Source of the DNA: Mya arenaria | Taxonomy: Eukaryota; Mollusca; Bivalvia; Myida; Myidae | Length of the DNA stretch: 64,000 bases | NCBI RefSeq assembly: GCF_026914265.1 | Contig: NC_069136.1 | Location: 1,893,501 to 1,957,500, forward strand | Direction: 5' to 3' | Shown here: piece by piece, positions 49,701 through 59,280 of the stretch | Layout of the letters: each line of letters starts with the position of its first letter | Numbering within the stretch: the first letter of the stretch is position 1 | Made by a program: the position numbers and the translations under genes | Notes under the pieces: generated by a model | Databases searched by the model: none | Told to the model about the DNA's origin: nothing | Seen by the model: the letters and a program-made list of their open reading frames with translations, nothing else

Positions 49701-52700
49701 ATGGAGTCTGATTTTCAATCCTACATATTAACAGTGGCAAAAGGTATAAGCATGGAGATCGCTAACAACTTTTAACACATATTGATATGTGTAATAGTCA
49801 TAACTAAGGAGATTGCTACCAACTTTTCACACATTAACAGTGGCAAGAGGCATAAGCATGGATATTGCAAGTAACTTTATTTATTTAGCAACTTTGCTAA
49901 TTATAATATCCTTTTATTTCCTCCTGTTTCAGGAATAAGTCGAGGTAAGGACATGTCCAACATTCTGGGGCAGTCAGACGAGGAACAGAAGACAAATAAG
50001 GTCCCCAAGAAGAGGAAACCTCGCCTGACTGAGCTCGACGATGTAGACGATGATGATACTGATGATTACCAAGTATCAGAGTAAGTCTTTGCCACATGTA
50101 GTGTTGAAATGTTTCTTGATCAGTGTTTGAATTTCTTGTAATTAATTTGTGTTAAAATACACTATGTAATACTGAATGTTGTATATTTTTTTAAAAACTT
50201 GAAATTAAACTTTATATGTTTAAGGTATTGATGTTTAGTATTGCTATTTAGGCATCTTTTATCAATATTGCATGAATTTACCATCAGTAAATTTTTATAT
50301 TAAATATTTATAATATAACTGTTACTATCTTTGAATCGAGATACAGCAGTATATCTGTAACATGCATTAAGATAGATATACCTGAGGTCAAAGTTTCTTG
50401 AATCTTATAATTACATGTATATTAACAATCCATAGTCATATCTAAATGGATATTAACTGTCAGACGATTTAGACTCCAAAGTCTTATTCGTATATATACT
50501 TTACAGGCCGTCCAATGGTTCCGACTCAAAGTCTTCTGAGTATGAGAGTGAGGGTGTTAGTGAGGAGAGTGTTGGTTCAGACTGGAGGTCAAGGTCAACC
50601 TACGCCTCAAGGTCAAAACGCAAGGGAAGGAAAGGCCGCTTCTCCAAGTATAGGGGTGACTTTGGTAAGCTGTTATTAGTTATATGAAAACCTTCAAATG
50701 AAAAAGTAGATAAATGGTATAAATAATTTCGATATAAGTATTTAGTAACATCAGTCATTGAAATTAGACTTTTGGATGAACAAGCCCGAATTCTTATACT
50801 ATTGCTTGGCATCAAATTTTCTTACAAGACCTGCTATATAAAATTCAAAATTAGAGCAAGCCCGGAAGACATTTTACCAGTGCAGGGCTTGTGGGCTTGT
50901 GTAAATTTCGACCACTGTAACATTAGTAGTTTATGATTGACATGGTTGCGCCACCCTGGGGTCCAAATTAGTGAATAAAGATATCCACCTATTTACTATG
51001 AAAATAAGTGCCTTCCCCCCGGAGGTTATATATTTCACTGGAATAGCCCTTAGATATTCATGCTCAAGTAGACATTTATAGCGGTGTCCATATTCGAAGG
51101 ACATTAAAAAATAACCCTGGTGAGGCGATTATCCCAAAACCCCTTGGGTGAGAGGCGGACACCTTTACCACAGGGTCCACCATACCATCCTCATATACTC
51201 TGTAGATTGTTGCATTTATTATTTTTAATATCATTAAACAACCAGGTCATGAATATTAAAGGAATCAAGATATTCATATATTTTTTGCATTCAGTTGATT
51301 TGAAAAAAGCTTGAAAAAATTGTGAAAATATTCTCATAAAGTTACAGTAATCATCAGTGTTTAAAGAAAGTGGATTTTTAGCTTGACTTAAAAAAGACAA
51401 AGCTTCTGGTTAAAATTTTAGAGCAAGTTGGCATTTTCTTTTTTAACTTCAAGTTCCTTCATTCAATATTTTCATATGTCACACAGTTTTTCAGGACCAT
51501 CACATAAGTAGGTCACTTATCTCCATATTATCCTAAATACAAATTATGGCCCTTGGTTGACTGGGTTAAAGTTTTACGACATATTGTGTCTGTTTAAAGT
51601 AAAAGGGCAAGTTTGGATTTTAACTTATATCTTCTTTACCCTTCATTCAATTGATTTCATACATCAGCTATCAATAGCCATCTAGCATATTCAGAATAAC
51701 ATACAGTTATATAACTGTCAGAATTGTATGTTATTCTGAATATGCTTTATGGCTCTTGATGAACATAGAAAGTTTGGATATAATTTTAAGGCAACTGGGG
51801 TTTTTAACTCTGATCTCAAGTACAGTTCATTCAATTATTCACACAGTCACATGACCATCATTCAATTTGGATAACTACATATTAATCTGAATACAAATTA
51901 TGACAGTTGATTGACACAAAATTGATTTTTTGTTGTTTTTATGTGTTCGACTCAACTTCTCGTCTTGGCTGTAACTTTCTCTTGCATGGACAGATTTTGA
52001 AATAAATTTTTTTATTTGACTTTCTTTTATTGTTTTAAACTGACACATATAACATCATAAATGCATTCATTTCTATGACAAAGCTGCACTGAGCATCGAC
52101 TGTGCTGTCCATCTACAGCTCTTGTTTTTAATACAACTGACTCAAGTCAGAAATTATTTTAATTGTTGTATTTAAACAGATGATTGGTAGGTAAGATGAG
52201 AGTGGTATAGTGGTATAAATGTCTGTCCCACTTAAGTGGTTGTGGGTTTTGGCTATCACATAGGGCATTTCCTTTTGGCATCTCAAGGAAAGATTTTTTT
52301 TACTGGTTTTCTACCATAAAAATACTCGCTAGTGATACATACCAGAGTTGAGCTCTCTTCATAATCATGCGAAAGTAAACAAGATTGAATAAAAACTGTT
52401 AAACAAAGAAGTTATATTAACATGCTAGTTTTCCTTTCTTTCAGTGGTTGACAGTGACTATGACAGTGAAGAGAAGGGGACGAGAAGATCGGTCCGTAGA
52501 GCAAGACGGAAGAATGTGAGTTATCGAGACGTTGACAGTGATGAAACAGAGGTTGAAAATAAAGATGATGACTCGTTCCACAGTTCAGAACTGTCTGACT
52601 CAGACTTTGAACAGAAGTGGAAACTTAGAAAGACAGACAAGAAGGTCCAGAAGAAATCAAAAGAACAGGCAAAGTCTGGAAGAAGGCAGAAAATCAGGAG

Positions 52701-55140
52701 GAGGATTTCGTCAGAAGAAGAAGAAGAGGAGGCTGAAAGTACGGATGAAACAGAAGAAGATGAAGAAGGCAGTTCTCTACCAAAAGAGAAAAAGAAGGGA
52801 AAGAAACCCAGCAAAACTGCCAAGTATGTATATTTTATGAATTTTTAATCTAAGGTTTTTTTGGGTCAGGCAACTGCAAATTGCCATCTTGTGTATTTTT
52901 ATTCAAAGAACTAGTGCCTGTAAGAGTTTAAATTATTGCTTATGTATGATTAATAATCATTGATTATATAAGTGTAAAAAACTTCTTGAATTTATTGTAA
53001 AAATAAAAAGTGAATGAGATTGTGTAATTGAAGTATGATTGTAACACTTTATTGATATAAACATTGTAGGGCTGATGACAGTGAAGACACAGATCAAAGC
53101 TCTAACAATAAAAGGAAGAAAGAATTGAAGAAATCCAAGGTTGATTCAGAAACTGAGGAGGAAACAGGAGCAGAGACAACCGAAGAGTCATCAGAAGAGT
53201 CTGGAGATGATGCAACTGAGGATGAAAACCCTAAGAAGAAACCAGCAATATCAAAGAAGAACCCAGCTAAGAAAAAGGTCATTGAATCTGGAAGTGATAG
53301 TGAAACTGATGTTGATGATAACCAAGTTAAAGGTGACACTTGTAAGAAGGTTGATCTTCATACTAGTGAAACTAGTGAGCATGAATCAGAGCATGATGAT
53401 TCTGGTGAGTGGGAAGAAATAGATGTTCATGAGGACAAAGATAATAAAGTATTAAAGAAGGAAATTGTTGAAGAAAAGGTTGAGCCTGTTGCTAAAGACA
53501 AAGCAACCAAAGGTAAGAGAAGTCAAGCTGGTGGTGATAATTATATTGAGGAACAAGATGCAAAGAAGAAAAAGGTTGATTCTGACCAAGGAAATGAGCA
53601 AGACATTATGAATGTCAAAGAAAATGCAGATACTGTGAAGGATATAGAAAAGCATGTGGAAACTAAAGCCATTGAACAAACAACTGAAGTAACACCTAAA
53701 AAGAAAAGGGGACGTAAACCGAAAGCTGCAATTAGTGAGTCAGAAACAACAACTCCCGAAGTAACACCGAAGAAAAGAGGAAGGAAGCCTAAAGCAAAGC
53801 TTGAAAGTGAGGAAAAAGGTGAAGAAACACAAGAAGGAACACCAGTCAAGAAAAAGAAAGGTAGAAAAGCCAAGGCTGAGGCTGTTAAAAATATTGAAAA
53901 GAATCATGGTGGTGATGATGAGGATGATGATACAACTACAAAAGGAGAAAACAAGGAAGGGGTAAAGGTAAATGAGGATGAAAGTAATGAAAAAAATGAA
54001 AAACAAGACAGTGAAGCAACACAAGCAGAAAAACAGAAAGATGATAGTCCGTTGTCTGTTCGGAATAAACATAATGCACCAGTTGGAGTTGTGAAACCTG
54101 AAGTAAGACAAGGTGTTATTGTTGAAAATAAGCAAGTATTGGAAGGCAGAAGTGGTGAGCAGCGGGCACCGCAAGAAAGTGTGAACCCACTGCAAGGAAT
54201 GAGAGATATGGCCATGGGAAATCAGGTTATGTCAGGCCACCACCAGAGCAGCTTTACTCCATACCCACAGTCTAGCCATGGAAGTGGTAACATGCCCCCT
54301 GGATACATGGGACAATCGGGCTTCCAGGCCTATCCCCAGGGTCCACCCCCTCAGTATGGGCATGGGGGACCTGGTCCAGCAGGACATTACCAAGCCCACC
54401 CTGGCATGCCTCATGCAGCACCTCAATCTGGCCACGGTCCACAGGGTTCATTTCCTCCAAACCAGGGACCCATGTCCCCTAACAGCTATCAGCAGTCTGG
54501 TTCATTCATGGCTGGCATGCAACATGGTGCACCACCAGGCTATTTTCCTCCAGGATACAGGCCGAGTATCTCATCTCCTGAAAGATTTAATCAACCAAGT
54601 GGGCCCCAGGGACCCTACCAACAAGGACCCTACGCTGGTTTCCACCCACAACAGGGGCCCTATCCCCATGGTCCAAGGCCAGGTTATGGCCCCGGGCCCC
54701 ACCCAGGCCACTATTCCATGGGGCCCCATACTCAAGTTCCAGACGCCTCCATCATGCCCCACCCAGGTAGTGGTCCTCCCGGGCACTACCAACAAGGGAT
54801 GCCTCCTTACAATTATACTTCTATGGGCCCCTCTGGACCTTTCCAGCCCCAACATGGGTTCCAGGGCCCATCAAACCAGCCCCACAATTCACAGCCAATT
54901 GAAAGCCCGAATATGCCAGTGCGACCACCAATGAGACACATTGTACCTTCCTCATCACAATCTACTCCTAGCCCCAGCGCGAGGTCCGAGGGGTCCACAG
55001 AGGCCCCTAACAGAGGTTTTATGATGGACAATATCCTTAAACCTTCCCCAGAGGGTACAAGTGGTTCTAATGATGTGGAGGAAAGTGAAGACGTTTCAGA
55101 CATTGATAGATACACATCATTTTTGTGTAAGGACAAGTAA
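29889..55140 (+). CDS. RSF1: RSF1, remodeling and spacing factor 1 (complete coding region)
   Basis: 21 exons, all GT-AG, phases consistent throughout, summing to 6759 bases (2252 residues): 29889-30033, 30838-30938, 31284-31376, 32043-32171, 32887-32963, 34173-34252, 34652-34776, 37818-39875, 40363-40599, 41439-41661, 41834-41890, 42631-42716, 43149-43253, 44883-44962, 45321-45384, 46298-46524, 47066-47181, 49933-50080, 50507-50664, 52445-52823, 53070-55140. RSF1 is the non-catalytic subunit of the nuclear RSF complex with the ISWI ATPase SNF2H. It assembles and spaces nucleosomes. The N-terminus ([21 protein letters not shown]) and the PHD finger match human RSF1 closely. It is about 800 residues longer than human RSF1 (1441), mainly through exons 8 and 21. 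The start codon follows the conserved MAAS-type N-terminus. Confidence 0.95.
32337..32701. mobile_element. TTAA-flanked MITE in RSF1 intron 4
   Basis: The element is bounded by TTAA at 32333-32336 and 32702-32705, with imperfect inverted ends ('agggacacactt' and the complement of 'agagtgtatct'). About 130 bases of its right half match 28867-28992 in opposite orientation. There is no coding capacity. Confidence 0.65.
34995..36369. mobile_element. TIR element with a 157-bp internal array, RSF1 intron 7
   Basis: Perfect 12-bp inverted ends: 'tgtgtcgcctga' at 34995-35006 and 'tcaggcgacaca' at 36358-36369. Inside are eight head-to-tail units of 156-157 bases starting at 35087, 35243, 35400, 35557, 35714, 35871, 36028 and 36184 (core 'gtccggggcataccttgaag'). 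The middle units are nearly identical and the outer ones diverged. A (GGCGGT)n tract lies at about 35038-35065. There is no transposase, so it is a non-autonomous element of a type common in bivalves. Confidence 0.85.
36397..37017. mobile_element. hAT-like MITE in RSF1 intron 7
   Basis: 16-bp ends with one mismatch ('cagggctcgaatttaa' and 'ttaaattccagccctg') are directly flanked by CATTT (36392-36396 and 37018-37022). The CAGGG start is typical of hAT elements, though hATs usually make 8-bp duplications and only 5 bp match here. It begins 27 bases after the preceding TIR element ends. Confidence 0.65.
37018..37817. other. Rest of RSF1 intron 7
   Basis: AT-rich intron sequence. A 25-base motif recurs in inverted form at about 37165-37200 and 37232-37272 ('attggtgacaacccactcc' against 'gagtggattgtcaccaatt'), a small hairpin. 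Nothing else is seen. Confidence 0.45.
37818..39875 (+). CDS. RSF1: RSF1 exon 8: giant acidic/lysine-rich exon
   Basis: 2058 bases, 686 residues (251-936), phase 0 at both ends, so it could be skipped without a frameshift. It is almost entirely Asp/Glu/Lys/Ser/Asn and therefore disordered. Residues ~328-437 (38050-38375) are about nine copies of a 12-residue unit of the type [13 protein letters not shown] short KETIDD triplet repeat follows at 39006-39046, and a run of about nine Asp at 39716-39745. The matching region in vertebrate RSF1 is also acidic and disordered but shorter. Antisense frames up to 299 codons here are shadows of the codon bias. Confidence 0.9.
40363..41890 (+). CDS. RSF1: RSF1 exons 9-11
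   Basis: Exons 40363-40599 (79 codons), 41439-41661 and 41834-41890. Exon 9 has a bipartite basic patch ([18 protein letters not shown]) that may act as a nuclear localisation signal, followed by a Ser/Asp cluster. Exon 10 has [19 protein letters not shown] and an acidic cluster. Exon 11 is a short charged linker into the PHD finger. The introns between them show no strong repeat. Confidence 0.88.
42631..43253 (+). CDS. RSF1: RSF1 exons 12-13: PHD finger
   Basis: Exons 42631-42716 and 43149-43253 join in phase 0 inside the zinc finger. Residues ~1126-1170 give the full C4HC3 pattern: CKCGLC, then [16 protein letters not shown], then DWFCPPC. The human RSF1 finger is nearly the same ([30 protein letters not shown]). 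It binds zinc and is thought to contact histone tails. The intron between (42717-43148) has a decayed AT-rich tandem repeat at about 42855-43005 ('ggtaatacaaaattatgaat'). Confidence 0.95.
43347..44574. mobile_element. TIR element with a three-unit higher-order repeat, RSF1 intron 13
   Basis: Perfect 13-bp ends: 'tatacgcccgaag' at 43347-43359 and 'cttcgggcgtata' at 44562-44574. The interior has about seven ~146-base units starting 'ttagcaattccgtgtccggg' near 43411, 43557, 43704, 43848, 43995, 44145 and 44287. Units 1-3 differ from each other but match units 4-6 in order, giving a ~437-base higher-order period. There is no coding capacity. The architecture matches the unrelated element at 34995-36369. 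Confidence 0.85.
44883..47181 (+). CDS. RSF1: RSF1 exons 14-17
   Basis: Exons 44883-44962, 45321-45384, 46298-46524, 47066-47181. Exons 14-15 form a helical, likely coiled-coil stretch after the PHD finger ([33 protein letters not shown]). Exon 16 is a basic patch ([14 protein letters not shown]) followed by a Ser/Glu cluster. Exon 17 begins a block conserved in animal RSF1 ([20 protein letters not shown]). Confidence 0.9.
45491..45834. mobile_element. TTAA-flanked MITE in RSF1 intron 15
   Basis: Ends 'agctgcacactcacagattg' and 'caatctgtgagagtgcagct' form an almost perfect 20-bp inverted repeat bounded by TTAA at 45487-45490 and 45835-45838. It is the same family as 9126-9543, without the internal 23-bp array. 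About 150 bases of a related but decayed copy occur at about 42100-42250 in intron 11. Confidence 0.82.
47250..49112. repeat. Minisatellite with alternating unit types, RSF1 intron 17
   Basis: The array starts with five 27-base units ('acacgttaacagtggcaata'), then passes to ~53-base units of two kinds. One is 'ataagcaatgagattgctaa', the other 'attagcaaggagattgccca'; they often alternate. The last half unit is inverted: 'cttggtacac' is followed at 49092 by 'tgttaatgtttgtaccaag'. A separate decayed cluster of the same unit lies at 49727-49880, just before exon 18. Open frames of 60-150 codons on both strands are repeat artefacts. Confidence 0.92.
49933..52823 (+). CDS. RSF1: RSF1 exons 18-20
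   Basis: Exons 49933-50080, 50507-50664 and 52445-52823. Exon 18 completes the conserved block ([12 protein letters not shown]) and has KKRKPRL plus an Asp cluster. Exon 19 is Ser-rich and ends in a basic stretch ([19 protein letters not shown]). Exon 20 alternates Ser/Asp/Glu and Arg/Lys blocks ([37 protein letters not shown]). Arg/Lys next to Ser-Asp/Glu clusters suggests casein-kinase-2-type phosphorylation; that is inference. Confidence 0.9.
50665..52444. other. RSF1 intron 19 with a perfect hairpin
   Basis: The intron contains a perfect 22-bp palindrome (arms 51684-51705 and 51725-51746, 'agcatattcagaataacata' and its complement) around a 19-base AT-rich loop. The surrounding sequence ('aaattatggcccttg' and similar) looks like old dispersed repeat, but no element ends could be set. 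Confidence 0.55.
53070..55140 (+). CDS. RSF1: RSF1 terminal exon: AT-hook-like motifs and P/G/Q-rich tail
   Basis: The last 690 residues (1563-2252) and stop TAA at 55138-55140. The first half is acidic/Lys-rich. Three AT-hook-like motifs follow: KKRGRKPK at 53701-53724, KKRGRKPK at 53770-53793, and KKKKGRKAK at 53848-53874; the third has Ala in place of the core Pro. From about 54184 to 54960 the protein changes to Pro/Gly/Gln/His/Tyr/Met-rich low complexity ([32 protein letters not shown]), which suggests a prion-like or condensate-forming domain. The end is a short acidic segment ([18 protein letters not shown]). The P/G/Q-rich tail is not a feature I know from vertebrate RSF1. A 218-codon frame in another register is a shadow. 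Confidence 0.9.
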
Positions 55141-56990
55141 ATTATACCTCATTATTGTCCAGTAGAAACTTTGAAGTGGACAGCATCCTTTTAACCTTCT
55201 CCAGAGGGTACAATTGGGTCTAGTGATTTTAAGGATAGCTAAGACGTTTCAAACAGTGATGAATACACATCAAGTCAAATATTCCAAATATAGGCGTGTG
55301 TTGGACTCCCCTTAAACCTCTTCCCACGAGGGTACAAGTTGGCTTAATGATGTTTAGGAAAGACTTTGAAGACACGTGTGTAAGGGCAAATCAATTGATT
55401 TTTTTCGAAGAGAAACAAATTACTGTTGTGGTTGAGAAATATTAATTTGTTAATTTAAAAGTTAACCTCTCTTCATTTTCTGTTTCTCAATTAAAAAGCT
55501 CGAGAACGGGAGATCATATAGTTACCCATTCGTCCGTCTCGCTTCGTCTTTCCGCACGAGAATAACTTTAAAATCTACTGATGGGTGTTAAATGAAACTA
55601 ATAACATTGACGGAGGGCAATATATGTAAGTGCAGTGCGCAAGAACATAACTCCTAGCTTCAAACACTGCTTATAACCTTCACCTTCCACTTCTACAGTG
55701 TTCATTATTGAGGAAACTGCTTGTCCTAACCGAAACAGTATTTAAGGGATTTAAATGAAACTTGGAATTTCGGTAGATATCAATGAGAGGGAGTTCCATT
55801 ATTCACTTTAGCATATTTGTTGTACTTATTTTTTGTCCGGATTATAACTCGAAACGTCTTTTCCTTCAACTTCATGACCTTGACTTCGTTTTTTTCAGAG
55901 TTAATGCTCTTTGTTTTTTTAATACTTAATTTCGTCCGATGCGTAACTTCAGAAGTCTTTGAGGTAGGAATCGAAACCTGATACACAGATATAGGAAGTG
56001 TACAAGAATCATAACAAGTTTAGTATTTCATCAATATTCATCAATAATTTCACTTATATGTTTAACTTGTAGATAAAAAAGAGAAGTATTTTTTTCCAAT
56101 TTGCACATTTGTACATTGTTGGGGGGCATACATAACTTCCAATAACAGCCTTGTTTTATTTGGGCATGATGTTGACAGAGTTGTTTATTGCAACAACCAA
56201 TATTATTGAACCCCTTCTAAGTAATGAATCGCTTTTGTACGGCATGTCTGATTTATAATTGCCAATTTTGTACATAACGTTGTGGTTAATAATCTCAATT
56301 TTTATTGTTAGATTTTTATTTAATATTTCATTTTTATGTATATTTTTCTGCTTTTTTAGAGCCGAGCTCGTTTTTTTTGTATCGACATATTCCATTATTG
56401 TTATATTATATGTATCGTTCCGTCATTCAAATCATGTTAATTTTCACAAAGGCATCCCGGATACAAATGGCCAGTGTTACGTTTTGAAATTTAAACTCAT
56501 GTTCATAGATAAGAAGTACGTGTATGCTCCTGAATCCGTATATGAGTCACCATAACTCGAGCACGCATAATGAATTAAAGAAGTGGCAAAATATCTGAAC
56601 TACCCAAACTGCACTTACCTTGGTATCATTTACACTCCGTTTGTCATACTACGATTCAGCTAACTATTAAAACACGTTCACTGTGAGGTGTTAAGCAGCG
56701 CTAACATGTATTAGAATCAATGTTGTTACTGTAACGTTTATGTATAGCTACAACTCTAAATTTTTAAGTAAATCTTTTAAATACAATCTTGAGTTTGTGT
56801 TGAGTTAAGTTCACGATGTGCCGATAGTACAGAACTTCGTCATACTTAACAGCGCTGTACACGAAATTGTGCAATTGTTTCTAACCTTTTCAGAAACAGC
56901 AGACCACAAATATGTCCATAATAGTGCTAGAGTAGAAAAGATTTAAATGTTAAATTCGTTGTAAACTTTAACAACGTTCTGAGCAATCTG
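55141..56990 (+). other. RSF1 3' UTR and flank with decayed copies of the coding end
   Basis: Segments 55187-55273 and about 55308-55372 resemble the last coding stretch 55031-55125. The shared order is 'ccttttaaccttctccagag', 'ggtacaa', 'agacgtttcaaacagtgatg'. They are two diverged tandem copies lying past the stop. No AATAAA was found in the first 1.8 kb; the nearest are at 57105-57110 and 57126-57131, inside a MITE. The polyadenylation site is undetermined. Confidence 0.55.
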
Positions 56991-57232
56991 GCCCCAATTT
57001 CTCGAAACTTCTTAAGTCCCTTATAATAGGATTAAGCTAATCTCACTATTTTCTATAAAATGTGTTATATTTACGTTTTCAATCATTTTTAGAAATTATG
57101 TAGGAATAAACTTTATGATTATCAGAATAAACCATTTTTCATTTATCAAAATCAATTTTCAGTATGTATTTTGGCTTATTGAAATAAGCGACTTAAGCCT
57201 GTTAAGCTTAAGAAGTTTCGAGAAATTGGGGC
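56991..57232. mobile_element. 242-bp MITE with 26-bp perfect TIRs
   Basis: 'gccccaatttctcgaaactt' begins the left end (56991-57016), and its exact complement closes at 57207-57232. No coding capacity and no clear target duplication. It is the same family as 58419-58661. Confidence 0.8.
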
Positions 57233-57661
57233 TAGACCATTGCTCGCTATTGCGATCCCTTCTCGTTGAAATCTAGAAAAAGTTCGATTTTCGACAATTT
57301 CTGTATATTTGGTCAAAATTTGGGTCCTTTGGTCAAACAGTTATCACGTGGTATACACACCGTATATGCAGGCTACAGAATGGTTGCAAAAGCTTAATCT
57401 CCAAGGTTGGCAACATAATCCAAACATAATGAACAGTTCACTTTGTGATTTCTGGTTAAATCCCAATATCTCGTATACGCAGACCTTATTCTTGGACGCG
57501 CGGTGCCTTTTGAAGTGCCTTACTATTGGCATAAAACAGATTATCAAAAGTAGAGTTTACGATGGCTCTAGCAGTCTGGAATGTGCGGCTCAAAACTGTG
57601 TGTATGTCAAGGGGGAAACTCTGAGGAACTAAAACAGACCGTCCTGCCATGACGCTAGTTA

Positions 57662-57922
57662 TGCACCAGTCAATTGTAACCACGGCCCCCAGGTCCGGGG
57701 AATAGCGGGGACTTTGACTTTCGGTCCAGCCAATCCCGGCTAAGGTAATATAGGTAAGGTAAGGCCCATTCCCCGCTATATTTAAAGCGAAAACAAAACC
57801 ACCGCATTCACCCGGCACTGCGGGGCTACATGAAAGGTAAAAACACGGCCCATTTTCCCGGCTATCCCCGGTATACCCCCGGACCGGGGGGGTGGTGGGC
57901 GTGGTTACAATTGACTGGTGCA
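57662..57922. mobile_element. Harbinger-like MITE, 261 bp
   Basis: Perfect long inverted ends: 'tgcaccagtcaattgtaacc' from 57662, and its complement ending at 57922. They are flanked by TTA on both sides (57659-57661 and 57923-57925), the 3-bp target size of PIF/Harbinger transposons. The interior is C+G-rich ('ccccggaccgggggggtgg') with several short inverted motifs. Confidence 0.8.
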
Positions 57923-58418
57923 TTATAACAGTAAGACGCTGGTGTTGTTACTTCTGATGAAACGCTCCTCGTAGCTTTACAAAACAGAAAGAAAAAACAA
58001 CAACAGAATTGCACGTCTACACAAGTCAATTCAAACCCAATTTTTAATGCAGTGTTCTTTAAAATGGTTACGCATACATACATTTTAATAAGCTTCAATT
58101 AAAGAAGAATCGGTTCAATACCAAATGATTTTGTTCATTGCATACTATTATTTAACAAGCTAAAACGTATTTCAATTACTTTAATACACTGCCAATGTAG
58201 AGGCGCTACTAGTGATGTTAACTATACGTTTTTTAAGAAAAGGTCCATCAGCGTTTTTTAAAGGGACAAGAACACTTGTTGTCAAATTACAATATCTGTA
58301 TAAAATCAATATCAAAAAGTGATATTACGAACAAGCACAAACATTAACCTCACATAAAAATACGTCTATTTCGTCGTCTCGAAAATTGATTAAAGCAGGT
58401 AGTGTTCTAACTCATTCT

Positions 58419-58661
58419 GCCCCAGTTTCTTAAAACATGATCGAACCCAGCACACTATTTTTGAGTTGGTATAAATTGTGTTATCTTTTAAAGAGTTTTA
58501 AGGCTTTCAAAGTAAATAATATTCGAGATAAATAGGATATTCATCTTTTTCTTTTTGTTTTATAAAATCATATTTAAGTAAGTAATTTTGTTGAAAATAA
58601 TAAGATAGAGTCTACTTAAGTGAGTTTTAATACGCTAAATATTGTTTTGAGAAATTGGGGC
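58419..58661. mobile_element. 243-bp MITE, decayed sister of 56991-57232
   Basis: Ends 'gccccagtttcttaaaaca' and 'tgttttgagaaattggggc' are the same terminal motif with substitutions, at almost the same total length. The interior is diverged, so this copy is older. Confidence 0.7.
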
Positions 58662-58682
58662 CCGATGTACTTCAGTTGATTT

Positions 58683-59230
58683 GCATTGACCTCATGATCT
58701 GGACAAACAACACATTGACCTCATGATCTGGACAAACAACACATTGACCTCATGATCTGGACAAACAACACATTGACCTCATGATCTGGACAAACAACAC
58801 ATTGACCTCATGATCTGGACAAACAACACATTGACCTCATGATCTGGACAAACAATACATTGACCTCATGATCTGGACAAACAACACATTGACCTTATGA
58901 TCTGGACAAACAACACATTGACCTTATGATCTGGACAAACAACACATTGACCTTATGATCTGGACAAACAACACATTGACCTTATGATCTGGACAAACAA
59001 CACATTGACCTTATGCTCTGGACAAACAACACATTGACCTTATGCTCTGGACAAACAACACATTGACCTTATGATCTGGACAAACAATACATTGACCTCA
59101 TGATCTGGACAAACAATACATTGACCTCATGATCTGGACAAACAATACATTGACCTCATGATCTGGACAAACAATACATTGACCACATGATCTGGACAAA
59201 CATTGACCTTATGATCTGGACAAATAATAC
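58683..59230. repeat. 29-bp minisatellite, about 19 units
   Basis: Units of 'cattgacctcatgatctgga' plus 'caaacaaca' with clustered variants (cctcatgatct, then ccttatgatct, ccttatgctct, and back), which shows block-wise homogenisation. The array ends about 50 bases before the stop codon of the carbonic anhydrase gene on the minus strand, so it is probably downstream of or inside its 3' UTR. Confidence 0.9.
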
Positions 59231-59280
59231 TTGGTCTCGGAGCATTTGGCACATGGTCAATCACAGTCATTCCATACAAA

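Noticed and set aside
54278-54934. 218-codon plus-strand frame
   Set aside because: Out-of-register shadow of the P/G/Q-rich RSF1 tail.
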